Positions 46,533-57,537 of a stretch of 64,000 nucleotides of DNA are shown here, piece after piece; position 1 is the first letter of the stretch, and every line of letters starts with the position of its first letter. The notes under the pieces were generated by a model. The model did not search any database, was not told the DNA's origin, and was given only the letters and a program-made list of their open reading frames with translations. Source of the DNA: Microstegium vimineum (lineage: Eukaryota; Streptophyta; Magnoliopsida; Poales; Poaceae); NCBI GenBank assembly GCA_022036555.1, contig CM039135.1, positions 41,022,799-41,086,798 of the forward strand. Direction: 5' to 3'. A program made the translations under genes and the position numbers.

Positions 46533-49500
46533 TCATCTTTTAGTGAAATTAGAGTGATCAAGCACATTTAACTCGCTTCTCAACCTGCAAAAGGTTGTTT
46601 CATTGAGTGGTTTAGTGAAGATATCCGCCAATTGCTCTTCGCTCTTAACTCCAACTAGTGTTATGTCTTTCCTAGCCACATGATCTCTAAGAAAGTGATG
46701 GCGAATATCTATGTGCTTGGTGCGAGAGTGTTGAACCGGGTTATTTGCAAGCTTTACGACGCTTTCATTATCACACAAAAGTGGAACTTCTTTTAAAAAC
46801 ACGCCGTAATCAAAGAGTGTTTGGGTCATATATAAGATTTGTGCACAACTTGCTCCCATGGCAATGTATTCCGCCTCGACGGTTGACAATGCCACACTAT
46901 TTTGCTTCTTTGAGGACCAAGAAACAAGTGATCTTCCTAGCATGTGGCACCCGCCGGAGGTACTCTTCCTATCAACCTTACACCCGGCGTAATCCGAATC
47001 GGAATAGCCAACTAGTTGGAAGGGAGCTCCTTTGGGATACCAAAGACCCATGCTAGGGGTGTGCCTTAAGTACCTAAGGATTCTTTTAACCGCACAAAGA
47101 TGCGACTCCTTAGGGTTTGCTTGAAACCTAGCACTCATACACACACTAAACATGATATCCGGCCTAGAAGCGGTGAGGTAAAGTAAACTACCGATCTTAG
47201 AACGATAAAGAGTTTGGTCGATCGGTTTACCTCCCTCATCGAGATCGAGATGCCCATTAGTAGGCATTGGGGTCTTGATTGGCTTGCAATCCTCCATCTT
47301 GAATTTCTTGAGCACATCATAAGTGTACTTCTCTTGAGATATGAAGGTGCCCTCCCTCAATTGCTTCACTTGAAAACCTAGGAAGAAGGTTAGCTCGCCA
47401 ATCATCTACATCTCGAACTCCTTGGACATCAATGCACCAAATTCCTTGCTATGACCTTGGTTTGTTGACCCAAATATAATGTCATCGACATATACTTGGC
47501 AAACAAAGATCTCTCCATCTAGCACCTTGGTGAAGAGTGTGGTATCCACTTTCCCGATCTTGAAGCCCTTCTTGAGTAGGAAGTCCCTTAGCCTCTCATA
47601 CCAAGCTCTTGGAGCTTGCTTCAATCCATAGAGTGACTTGGACAACCTATACACATGATTAGGACAATTTGGGTCTTCAAACCCGGGAGGTTGTGAGACA
47701 AAAACAAGTTCATTAATGAAACCATTAAGAAAGGCACTCTTCACATCCATTTGAAAAAGTTTCATTTTATGGTGTGAAGCATATGCCAAAAGGATAAGAA
47801 TGGCTCTAGTCTTGCAACCGGTGCAAAGGTCTCCCCAAAATCCAAGCCTTCAACTTGGGAGAACCCCTTTGCCACCAATCTTGCCTTGTTTCTCACAACC
47901 ACGCCTTGATCATCTTGCTTGTTCCTAAACACCCACTTGGTGCCAATGATTCTTGCTCCTTTGGGCTTTTCTACTAGTGTCCACACTTCGTTCCGGGTGA
48001 AGTTGTTCAACTCTTCGTGCATGGCGTTCACCCAATCCGGATCCGCAAGTGCATCCTCCACACTAGAAGGCTCAACAAAGGAAACAAAAGAGTGATGTTC
48101 AACATAAGAAGCAAGTTTAGATCGTGTTGTTACCCCCCTTGATGGACTCCCTATGATGAGGTCTTGAGGATGTGCTTGAAGCATAGGTGTAGATCTTCTA
48201 TTGATCTCTTGGGGAGGAGGTTGCGGTGCTTCAACATTGCTTGCTTCGGCCTCGGCTTGATCTTGAGGGATGTGAGTGTCTTCTTGAGCTTCCCTCACTT
48301 GATCTCCTTCATCAACTTGAGACGTGTGAGGTGGAGAGGGATCTTGATTTGCTTCATCTTCAACTTCTTCCACCTCTTGTGGGTTGATAGCACCAATTGG
48401 CATGTTCTTCATTGCCTCCCTCAAGGGTTCATTACCTACATCATCAAGATTTTCATGCTCTTCTTGAGAGCCATTAGTTTCATCAAACTCCAAGTCATAC
48501 GTTTCTTCAACTAAGCCGGTGGCTTTGTTAAATACACGGTATGCCTTGGATTTAAGTGAATATCCAACTAAGAAACCAATGTCACATCTTCTTTGGAACT
48601 TGCCCAAGTGTTGGCGCTTCTTGTAGATGTACACTTTGCAACCAAACACTCAGAAAAAGGATATATCCGGTTTCTTTCCATTCACAAGCTCATAGGGGGT
48701 CTTCTTAAGAAGCCTTTGGACAAATAGCCGGTTGGCCGCATAGCATGCGGTGTTGATTGCTTCGGCCCAAAACTTCTCGGGGGTGTTGTATTCATCAAGC
48801 ATTGATCTTGCAAGAGTGATAAGAGTCCGGTTCTTCCTCTCTACTACACCATTTTGTTGAGGAGTATAGGTGGCGGATACTTCATGCTTGATTCCAACTT
48901 CATTACAATATTCTTCAATCTTGGTGTTCACAAACTCGGTCCCATTGTCACTTCTTATCTTCTTGATCTTCACATCAAACTCATTTTGGGCTCTAGTTGC
49001 AAACTTCTTGAATATTGATTGAGTTTCTCCCTTGTCTTGAAGAAAGAACACCCAAGTGTATCTAGAGTAGTCATCAACTACCACCAAACAAAAGAGATTG
49101 CCGCTAAGGCTAGCATAGGTGGTAGGTCCAAATAGATCCATGTGGAGTAGCTCTAGAACTCTTGAGGTTGACATGAAAGCTTTAGTTGGATGAGTGTTTG
49201 CTACTTGCTTGCCGGCTTGACACGCACTACAAAGTTTGTCTTTCTCAAACACCACATCCTTCACACCTCTAACCAATTCCTTCTTGACAAGCTTCTTCAA
49301 AGTTGACATTCCCACATGTGCTAATCTTCTATGCCATAGCCAACCCAAAGAACTCTTGGAGAAAAGACATGTTTGCAAACTAGCTTCATTTGAGGTGAAG
49401 TCCACTAGGTAGAGATTGTTGTGTCGAAATCCTTTGAATATCAATGATGAATCTTCAATCTTGGACACAACTACCTCATTTGGAGTGAAGAGACATTGGA

Positions 49501-49762
49501 AACCAAGATCACATAGTTGTCCCACCGATAGCAAGTTGAAGCTCAAAGATTGCACTAACAAGACATTTGATATTGATTGGTCATTTGAGATTGTCACTTT
49601 GCCTAGACCTTGCACTTTGCCTTTTGAATTGTCCCCAAAGGTAATCTTGTCTTGTCTTTCACAATCTTCCTCAAGTGTGGTGAACATCCAGGAGTCACCG
49701 GTCATATGTTGAGTGCATCCACTATCAATCACCCAATGACTTCCACCGGTCTTGTAGTTCAC
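46533..49762 (-). pseudogene. pol: Copia pol: protease, integrase, reverse transcriptase, RNase H (three lesions)
   Basis: Minus-strand order: protease (HWVIDSGCTQHMTGD); GAG-pre-integrase zinc region (LWHRRLAHVGM...CSACQAGK); integrase with its catalytic triad in LLHMDLFGPT, IRSDNGTEF and GVVERKNRTL; reverse transcriptase (KWVFRNKQDDQGVVVRNKAR, DVKSAFLNG, QVYVDDIIFGSTN); and RNase H (SKKQNSVALSTVEAEYIA, HIDIRHHFLRDHV). The lesions are an in-frame TGA at 48650-48652, a 1-bp loss near 47804 (RLE then a shifted frame) and an in-frame TAG at 47406-47408 just before MIGELTFFLGFQVK. All other parts keep frame and motif. These are few enough to be recent. The copia domain order (integrase before RT) is clear. 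Confidence 0.92.
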
Positions 49763-49783
49763 CTACACACAAGCAACTTGGAG

Positions 49784-52201
49784 TTAAGCTTGTTGTTTGG
49801 GAACCCACACTTGGAGAGGTCCCATAGCCTTGTCCACCAACTCCTTAGCAACCCATAGCACTTTGGGCTTGTTCTTCATCTTCGGACCGAGAAATACAAC
49901 TTGAGGTCTACCCTTGGAGTCCTTGTTGATGATGAAGTGTGCATCATGAGCGAAAGGCCTTATGTGCTTGGGCAAGGTCTTGGGAGGTGGAGTCTTGCAT
50001 TGGGATTGGAGATGACCCTCTTGACCACATCCAAAGCACTTCTTGGGTTTGGGCTTTGGTGTGTCATAGTTGCTTCTCATAGCCTTGTTCTTATAATAGT
50101 TCTTGGCTTCTATCTTGACCTTGGCCTTCATGATTTGGTTCTCCTTGAACCCAATGTCGGTCTTGTCGGTCTTCATGATAGTGTTCATCAAGAGCTCACT
50201 TTGAAGATTGTGGCCCTTGGTGAACTTCTCCAATCCACTTGTAAGCTTGATCTTCTCAACCTTGAGCTTTGCATTTTCCTCTTTGAGAGAGTTGATCAAG
50301 GTCATTGTATCTTTGTCATCTTGTTTGGCCGACTTGATAGTGAGTGACTTGTTTGCCTTGAGATTGATTAACTCTTCCTTGAGCTTGGAGTTTTCTTGCC
50401 TCATCTTCACATAGTCATCATGTTTGTCGGCCTCAACTACCTTCTTGCCCTTGCACTTAGCATTTTGCTCACTAACAACTTCATCAAGCAAGTCCTCACA
50501 AGAAGTAGCTATATCACACTTAACAACCGGGTTAATAGCAACATGTGTAGCAAGATCATTTGAAAGCAATTCATTAGCTATCACAAGTGTGCCATGTTCA
50601 CTTTTAACTTGGTTGTAGTCATCTTTTAGCAAGTTGTATCTTGATTGGAGCTCTTGTGTTGACCTCTCAAGCTTATCATGTTTCTCATTTGCTTGCTTGA
50701 GTGAGGCTTTGAGCTCCCTAGTGCTAGATGAGAGAGATTTGTTCTCAAGCTTCAATTCATCATTAGCATTAGTCAAGTCATCAAGCTTAGCATGCAAGTT
50801 ACTATTGGCTTTCTCTAGTGATTCACTTTTGCCTTTATACTTCCTAATGAGCTTAGTGTATTTATTGCAAATTTCAATTAGCTCATCATAGGAAGGTGCC
50901 TCAAACTCATCATCACTATCATCACTAGAGCTAGCCTCATCATCACTATCCTCTTTTTGTACCTTTTTGTCACCTTTAGCCATGAGGCATAGGTGTGTAG
51001 AGGATGAGCCCGAAGATGATGGAGGGGGTGGCGGTGGAGTAGATGAACCAATCACCAAGGCGGCCACCTTCTCTTCTTCACTTTCATCTCCGAATGAGTC
51101 ACTTGAGTCTTTAATGTCGGTGAGCCAATCACCAACAATGTAGGCTTTGCCATTCTTCTTCTTCTTGTGGAAGTTGAAGTTCTTCTTCTTCTTGAATGGC
51201 TTGTCATCCTTCTTCTCCTCATCACTTGACTCAACCTTGTTGCCCTTGTTGTACTTGAACTTGTTGTTAGCTTTCTTGTTCTTGTATTTGTCTTTCTTTT
51301 CTTCGGGGCAAGCATGAGCCAAGTGTCCAAGTTTGCCACAATTGTAGCAATCCATCTTGGAGAGGGGCTTTCTTGAAGAGCTTGTGAAGAATTTCTTCTT
51401 CTTTGAGTCAAACTTGACTCCATTCTTGCTTAGCTTCTTCAACATCTTGGTTGTTTTCTTCACCATGAGAGCGAGATCATTATCATCATCATCATCGCTT
51501 GTGCTCTCATACATGACTTGCATCTTGTGCTTCTCCGAGGAGGATGCCTTGAGAGCCAAGTCCTTCTTTTCCTCCTTCTCCTTTTCTTTCTTCTTGGAGG
51601 AGGAAGATGAGCCACCATCACCAATCTTCATGTACATCTCATGGGCATTGATCTTGCCTAAAATTTGTGTTGGTGTAGCGGCGGAGAGATCTCCTTGGTG
51701 AAGCACCGTGACGATGTGGCCATACTTCTCAATGGGCAAGACACAAAGAATCTTGCGTACCACATCGGCCGGTTCCATTTGGTTGAGACCGAGCCCATTC
51801 AATTCCTCTACAATAATGTTGAGACGTGAGTATATTTCATTTGCATTTTCATTTGCATGCATAGAGAACGAATTAAGCTTAGCCATAACCAAGTGATAGC
51901 GTTCTTCACGCTCACTCTTTGTGCCTTTGTGAAGTGCACAAATAGTGTTCCACAACTCAAATGTGTCTTTGGTATTACGCACTCGGTTGAAGACATCCTT
52001 GCTAATGCCACGAAAGAGTATGTTCTTTGCCTTGGCATTGTGCTTTTCAAAGTTGAGGTCCTCCGCGAAGAGAGTACCTCCCTTTGTGGCGGCTTTGAGC
52101 ACGCCCACGTCAACGGCCTCTAAATAGGCCTCCATACGAACTTTCCAATAAGGAAAGTCGTCTCCATCAAACATGGGAGGTGATCCATCCCCATGGGACA
52201 T
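49784..52201 (-). CDS. gag: Copia gag polyprotein (805 aa, intact)
   Basis: The capsid/nucleocapsid protein that packages the element RNA. It starts MSHGDGSPPMFDGDDFPYWK, the conserved copia gag (UBN2-type) start, shortly after the PBS. The capsid-like domain covers roughly residues 1-230. One zinc knuckle (CYNCGKLGHLAHAC, near residue 284) lies in a lysine-rich region, a long coiled-coil follows (about 440-690), and a second knuckle (CFGCGQEGHLQSQC) is near residue 720. The length and the second C-terminal knuckle are typical of the SIRE lineage. The frame is open to TAA at 49784-49786. The pol frame continues in the same frame after seven codons that end in a second stop, TAG. Confidence 0.93.
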   Translation of the reverse strand: MSHGDGSPPMFDGDDFPYWKVRMEAYLEAVDVGVLKAATKGGTLFAEDLNFEKHNAKAKNILFRGISKDVFNRVRNTKDTFELWNTICALHKGTKSEREERYHLVMAKLNSFSMHANENANEIYSRLNIIVEELNGLGLNQMEPADVVRKILCVLPIEKYGHIVTVLHQGDLSAATPTQILGKINAHEMYMKIGDGGSSSSSKKKEKEKEEKKDLALKASSSEKHKMQVMYESTSDDDDDNDLALMVKKTTKMLKKLSKNGVKFDSKKKKFFTSSSRKPLSKMDCYNCGKLGHLAHACPEEKKDKYKNKKANNKFKYNKGNKVESSDEEKKDDKPFKKKKNFNFHKKKKNGKAYIVGDWLTDIKDSSDSFGDESEEEKVAALVIGSSTPPPPPPSSSGSSSTHLCLMAKGDKKVQKEDSDDEASSSDDSDDEFEAPSYDELIEICNKYTKLIRKYKGKSESLEKANSNLHAKLDDLTNANDELKLENKSLSSSTRELKASLKQANEKHDKLERSTQELQSRYNLLKDDYNQVKSEHGTLVIANELLSNDLATHVAINPVVKCDIATSCEDLLDEVVSEQNAKCKGKKVVEADKHDDYVKMRQENSKLKEELINLKANKSLTIKSAKQDDKDTMTLINSLKEENAKLKVEKIKLTSGLEKFTKGHNLQSELLMNTIMKTDKTDIGFKENQIMKAKVKIEAKNYYKNKAMRSNYDTPKPKPKKCFGCGQEGHLQSQCKTPPPKTLPKHIRPFAHDAHFIINKDSKGRPQVVFLGPKMKNKPKVLWVAKELVDKAMGPLQVWVPKQQA

Positions 52202-52240
52202 CTTGCTCTAGGCAGTGAAGCCTAATTTAGAGCAACCAGA

Positions 52241-52252
52241 CTCTGATACCAA
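52241..52252 (-). other. Primer-binding site for initiator tRNA-Met
   Basis: On the minus strand TGGTATCAGAG follows the LTR end (CCTTTCA) after two to three bases. This sequence is complementary to the 3' end of plant initiator methionine tRNA and is the usual copia PBS. Confidence 0.9.
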
Positions 52253-52253
52253 T

Positions 52254-53837
52254 TGAAAGGATCAAGATGCCCAAGAGGGGGGGTGAATTGGGCTCTTTTT
52301 AATTTCTAAACGAGAGTTAAACCTATAAAGAGCCAATTAACCCCCTAGTGCCTACCGCTTGTGTGTCCTAGCTAGAAAGCGGTAACAAGGCAAAGGAGAG
52401 CGAAAACTTCCTACACAATTCTAGTATGAAATGAAAGACAAGTGCGGAAAGTAATGCAGTAATAAAGAGCTAGGGTAAGAGATGCTTGACACAACGATGT
52501 TTTGCCGAGGTATCGAGGAGTCGACACTCCCCCCTAGTCCTCGTTGGAGCACCTCGCAAGGTATAGCTCCCCCTCAATCCCGCGCAAGGGATAAGTGCTC
52601 TCTATGGGCTGATTCTTCGCCACTCTGGCTCGGTGAATCGCCCACAACCGATCACAAACGTCGATGGAGAAGGACCGCCGACAATCTTCCGGCGATCACC
52701 TTCCTCCAAGCACCACCGGACCGTCTAGGTGATGTCGATCACCAAGAGTAACAAGCCTCGATCTTCGCTTGACTCACTCAAGCTTCACAACTAGAGGATG
52801 CACACTTGAACTCTTGGATGAACTAGAGAGAGGATGGATGGATTCGCGAATCACTCTCTCTCTCTCTAGGGCTCTTGCTCTCTTCCCAACCTTCTCAACA
52901 AACTCAGCAACTCAAATGAGCAAAGGCGAGGTGGGAGAGAAGTGGGAGGGGCTATAAATAGACCCTCTGAAAACTGCCTCGGCCTGGCATTTTAAGTTGG
53001 CGACGGACGCTCCGTCGACTAGACGACGGACGCTCCGTCGCATGCCCAACGGCTAGTTTCTGTTCATAATTGAGGCGACGGACGCTCCGACGCCTAGGCG
53101 ACGGACGGTCCGACGCCTCTGTCTAACGGCTAGTTCTGACACACTGTTCCCAGCGACGGACGCTACGTCACTGGGCGACGGACGCTCAGCCACAGCGTCC
53201 GACGCTGAATTCTGGCTAGGGTTGAAAAACACCCTCTCTGGAAGGTCGACGGACGCTGCGAGCGTCCGACGCCTGGCCGACGGACAGCGTCCGACGCACC
53301 CTGAAAAACTTAGCCAGAAAACAACCTCTCTGGAAGGTCGACGGACGCTGTGGACTCAACCACCCAGCGTCCGGCGCCCCTGCCAGGAGCGTTCGACGCC
53401 CAGAAAACTATTTTAACAACTCCGTTTTTCGTCGCGATGAATATGGAAGTTGTTCTAGGCTATCTTACGGTCACCATTTCCTTGATTAGAGCTAAGGAAG
53501 TCAAGTGTGCACCACACCTAAACATGAAGCTTTCCTAAGTCAAGCTACTAATCTCAACCCCTCTTAATAGTACGGTCAAAGGTAAAAAGAGAAGCCCTAT
53601 CTAATTCTAAGTGCCCTTCATCTTCTTATGGCACTTAGCCTATCATTCTAGGGTCTTCATCATGTCTCCTTAACAACCGAAACGATATCCATCTTGGGGG
53701 CTAAGTGATGACCTTTAGAGCCCATTTTCCTTGATCACTATGGCTAAGCTACGCATAGCCTCTGCAAAACACACGTTAGCCATAATAATCTCTAATTGTC
53801 GTTAATCACCGAAACCAAGTAGGGCCATGATTCTTCA
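52254..53837 (-). repeat. 5' LTR of the SIRE-like element (1584 bp)
   Basis: It begins TGAAAGGATCAAGATGCCC and ends GGGCCATGATTCTTCA in plus orientation, so both ends keep TG...CA. It adjoins the PBS. Compared with the left LTR it keeps a roughly 37-bp segment after the GACGGACGCT at 53177 and lacks a roughly 32-bp segment near 53375. The plus-strand TATAAATA is at 52953-52960. Confidence 0.95.
52998..53405. repeat. GACGGACG/CGTCCGTC palindrome cluster in the right LTR
   Basis: The counterpart of the left cluster, with an additional GACGGACGCTCAGCCACAGC...GTCCGACGCT hairpin near 53177-53205 that is lost from the left LTR. Confidence 0.9.
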
Positions 53838-53842
53838 CTCTT

Positions 53843-54780
53843 GCATATATTTCGAAGAAAATTTTCAAATAGCAACTTATATGTATTAACTTACATCATG
53901 ACTTATATACCAAAACTTATTTTAAAAAAATAGTAAACACATACAAAATACCAAAACCTAGAAACACAAAAGTTATTAATCAGAAAGAAACGAATTAACT
54001 TGTACGGAGTAACTTATTATACTAAAATTTGAAACACAAGTTATACAACGCAACTCTGATACAAAAGTTATCATGTATAATTTGCATATAAGTTATTATA
54101 TATAACTTACCATCACTGCTAAAGACGGATAATTACAAAAATGAAAATAATCTAAGAACACATAAAACAAAAAAAAATACAAAGGAACAGATTAACTTGT
54201 AACTTAACCAAAACTTAAAACACAAAAGTTATGAAATACAACTTTTGAATGAAAGTTGTCAAACATAACTTGTGTATACAAATTATCATACATAACTTAT
54301 GTGTCTAAGTTATTTTATATGACTTGTCAATGCTGAAAAAAGGAATAAGAAAGGAAAAATAAATAAAATACTTGAGTTACAAGAAAGAAATGAGAAAAAA
54401 GAAATATCCAGCCGGTGTTCCCATGACGTGGAACAAGCTGGACCTCCAAGCACGGAATGACTCAGACTCGAGTGGTATAGAAGAAGAAAAAAAGAAACAC
54501 AGGCGGTTAAGTCCCTCCGATCCGCGTGCACGGTGGTCGGTCGTTCGTTCGCTGAGGAAGAAGCCGTGAACGATCGTTATATTGGAACTGTGATACCGGG
54601 CGGATCAAAAGGGGGGCTCGGTGGGCTTTAGCCCTCCCTTAAGCTTGATTTCTCCACTAAATCACTGTTGCTAAGTCTCAAAATTATCATTAATTTCTTA
54701 CTCCAATCCTAAATCTTTAATATTTAGCCTCTCCTTTGTTCTCATCCTAGATCCGCCACTGACCACAATCCACAGGCGCT
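53843..54780. other. AT-rich repetitive intergenic sequence
   Basis: Many scattered ACTTAT/AACTT(A/G)T motifs are seen (53860-54320), like those at 3800-4060. A GGGGGGCTCGGTGGGCTTTAGCC block follows at about 54610 and ends ATCCGCCACTGACCACA near 54765, which has the look of a common grass transposon end. The sequence continues from the left flank of the copia element (about 40290). No gene recognised. Confidence 0.45.
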
Positions 54781-55128
54781 ATGACATTAATATCCAGGCT
54801 CCGCGGCGGCACCGACGGAGGCTTGCGTCTTGCCCTAATACTCACCGTCTCTGGCTTCAGCCTTATGTGTCTGGCGTGCCTAGTTGCCTGCTGCTACCGC
54901 CGCCGCTATGTGCAGGAGTCGCAGCTCGACGCCGTCGACCCCGTCGACGAGCCACAGGCCAGCGTCATCGAGCCAGATCAGGAGATCGTCGTCGTCGTCG
55001 AGGAGCAGAATCCGGCTGTGCAGCCCGACGAGCCAGCCGGTGGTGATCAGATGGTGTTGGTGTGGCCAGGCGTGATAGCTGTGGAGTCTGCTGGACAAGA
55101 TGGTGGAGACCAGGTGGTGGTGCCATGA
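54781..55128 (+). CDS. ORF of 115 aa with one membrane segment, built from tandem-repeat DNA (unknown)
   Basis: A plus-strand ORF starting MTLISRLRGGTDGGLRLALI. Residues 16-38 form a strong hydrophobic segment (LALILTVSGFSLMCLACLVA) followed by CCYRRRY. The C-terminal half is acidic and valine/glutamine-rich (EIVVVVEEQNPAVQPDEPAG). Frame continuity is lost after 55128 because the same repeat unit reappears shifted, and a CACTA element sits further on. I do not recognise the protein. It may be a real small membrane protein gene whose 3' end has been scrambled by tandem duplication, or a chance ORF in repeat DNA. Confidence 0.35.
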   Translation: MTLISRLRGGTDGGLRLALILTVSGFSLMCLACLVACCYRRRYVQESQLDAVDPVDEPQASVIEPDQEIVVVVEEQNPAVQPDEPAGGDQMVLVWPGVIAVESAGQDGGDQVVVP

Positions 55129-56150
55129 CGCGAGCCAGCCGGCGGCGGTCAGGTGGTGCGTGTGGCTCCTCACGTCGCTGTCGTCGAGCTGCAGCTGGAG
55201 GAAATCGTTGTTGTGCAAATGAAGAAGCCCGTCGTATTGCCGATCGAAGAGATCGTCGTCGTCGCGCCACTCGTCGTTGTGCTGGATCCGGCTATGCAGC
55301 CCGGCGAGCCAGCCGGCGGCGATTAGGTGGTGCCGGTGTCACTAGTAGAAAAATGACTTTTAACCCCGGTTGTAGAGGACTTTTAGTCCCGGTTTCCCAA
55401 CCGAGACTAGAAATCCGGGTCTAAAGGTCTATTCCTTTAGTCCCGGTTGGTGGAACCGGGGCTAAAGGTAAAAAAAATATCTCCCACCAACTGCGTCGGG
55501 TGGAACCGGGACTAAAGGTCACTTCCAGTAAAGAAAAAATAACTCAAGACCTTATGCACTGTTTTGTGTGCGCTTACCACACCGCCTACACAACACATCT
55601 AACAATGGAAGAGACGTTTTCCTTTTGAACCACAATAGAAAGACGTTTAGCCCCGGTTGGAAACACTTTAGCCCCGGTTGGTAACACCAACCGGAACTAA
55701 ATGTTCTGCACTCTTTAGTCCCGGTTGGTACACCAACCGGGACTAAATGTCTATTAGCCCCGAACACAAAAATAACTGGGACTATTGTACATTTCGGACA
55801 TCAACGAAAGGTCTTTTTTCTACTAGTGTGTGGCCAGGCGTGATAGTTGTGGAGTCTGCTGGACAAGATGGTGGAGACTAGGTGGTGGTGCCTATGATGC
55901 CAGACGACGTTGTCGTGCCAGCTGTGCAGCCCGGCGAGCCAGTCGGCGGCGATCAGGTGGTGCCGGTGTGGCCAGGCGGCATGAGACCAGGTGGTGGTGC
56001 CTATGACGCGAGACGACATTGTAGTGCCAGCTGTGCAGTCCGGCGAGCCAGCCGGCGGCGGCGATCAGGTGGTGCGGTGGTGCCGGTGTGACCAGGCGGC
56101 ATGATAGTTGTGGAGTCCGCTGGACAAGATGGTGGAGACAATGGCGGAGC
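55022..56150. repeat. Tandem array of roughly 100-270-bp units around a CACTA insertion
   Basis: Diverged copies of a unit containing GTGTGGCCAGGCG, GTGGAGTC(T/C)GCTGGACAAG, ATGGTGGAGAC and GGCGAGCCAGCCGGCGG(C)GATCAGGTGGTG are seen at about 55060, 55850, 55966 and 56090. The unit also forms the end of the ORF starting at 54781. The CACTA element at 55340-55828 interrupts one copy. Confidence 0.75.
55340..55828. mobile_element. Non-autonomous CACTA transposon (489 bp, TSD TGT)
   Basis: The ends are CACTAGTAGAAAAATGAC and, on the opposite strand, CACTAGTAGAAAAAAGACC, a clear CACTA terminal inverted repeat. TGT flanks both sides (55337-55339 and 55829-55831), as expected for a 3-bp CACTA target duplication. 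Subterminal repeats of TTTAGTCCCGGTTGGT and their inverse fill most of the interior. No transposase is present. Confidence 0.93.
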
Positions 56151-57537
56151 CAAGGGGGGCTGGCAGGGGCCATGGCCCGCTAACATTTGGTAACAACTAC
56201 AATTACTAATATAACTTAATATTTTTTATTTATACTAGCAAAAATCCGTGCGTTGCAATGGGAGAAAAAAACTGAACGTTAATTAAAAACATACGGGAGT
56301 ATTGCATATTTATTTATATTTTATATTTTTTCTATATCTTTTTCAGTCTATTTATTTTCATTATCAACTCATTGTATTGCTATTTTAGAAGGTATAAGGT
56401 CCTAACTAAATGAAAAGACGGATTTCTTACAGGTATAAGAAATCTCTGCCTATTTTTCAGACTAAATACAACATGGTCTTTTCTATTTGGATTTAGATTA
56501 GAATTAAAATCTCTATTCATCTTACTCAGAGGTTTTACATCACGAGCTATGTCAGAATAAGAATCGTAGGGAAAGCTGATTGTTTCTGAGTCCATATCAT
56601 ATATGTGACCCAATAGGTATTGAAATTGAACTTCATATCATGCTAGACAAGAGTTATTCAAACTTGTATAAGAACAAATTACATATATAGAATTAGAAAT
56701 AGATCTCTGCTCTTGCCTTTTAGTATTTAGAGATTTAGATTTAGATTTGGATTAGGATCACGACAGTATGGTGTGCCACGGTGAACATGAGTGTTGTAGC
56801 ATACATGCATGCAACATGACGACCATATGTTTCTATCTTAGGACGACATGCCTTTTGTGACTGCTTTTGGATGACGTTCCGTCCTCAGTTTCATTGTGTT
56901 GTTGGGGCTGTATATATAAAATGTGCACAACTTGATGTGTCCATGATTATTCGAAAAGAAATCGGTGTCCTATTAAGACCTCTTTCGTAATATCATCATG
57001 TTATAAAATAGGCTTTATTTAATAGAACTCATATCCTAATTGTATTCATGTTGGTGGTCATCGGATGTGTGCACCGTGACGTCGTGCTCGACATGGCAGC
57101 GGCTGCTGCTCCGTCTGTCATGTTGGTCAGTAATCAGCAAACTTCCTCACAAGTAACCAAGTACGAGACTGATACGCACAAAAAGGGAGTAAAATAGCAT
57201 AATGACATCCTGTTGGAATTGCCTCGGTTAATCGACTCTTCAAGTTGTTTCACTGTCATATTTCTACTACATATACAAGCAGCGCCTTTGTTCTTTTGTT
57301 TCTAATACTGCGACTGAAGTTACCATATCATGAACCTGCACAAGGGTAAAGCTCTACAAATCAAACTCTATAAGCTTGTACCCACATTTAATTATCTTAC
57401 ATTTGCCTACAAGTCACAAACCGCAAGTGTCAATAAATCAGACCCGGAGCTTACCTCCTCTCTCTCCCTCCCTCCCTCTAAACACAGATATCACTCACAT
57501 CAATCAACCTACAGTAGTATATCAGTATTGGTCTGCA
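56151..57537. other. AT-rich intergenic sequence and 3' UTR of SPINDLY
   Basis: No gene recognised. The repeat start ACTAGCAAAAATCCGTGCGT (continuing TGCAATGGG) at 56236 is related to the one in SPPL1 intron 1. The last 200-250 bp before 57538 are the likely 3' UTR of the minus-strand SPINDLY gene. Confidence 0.5.

Larger units (their letters stand above)
40298..53837 (-). mobile_element. SIRE/Maximus-type Ty1/copia LTR retrotransposon (13.5 kb, TSD CTCTT)
   Basis: Two direct LTRs (40298-41878 and 52254-53837) are flanked by the same 5-bp sequence CTCTT (40293-40297 and 53838-53842). All coding is on the minus strand, so the right LTR is the 5' LTR. In transcription order: PBS matching initiator tRNA-Met, gag, protease-integrase-RT-RNase H (copia order), a GC-rich spacer, a further long ORF in the envelope position, PPT and 3' LTR. 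The large gag with two zinc knuckles, the extra 3' ORF, the long LTRs and the tRNA-Met PBS are the hallmarks of the SIRE (Maximus) lineage. The element carries several pol lesions and cannot be autonomous. It inserted into AT-rich repetitive DNA. Confidence 0.93.
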
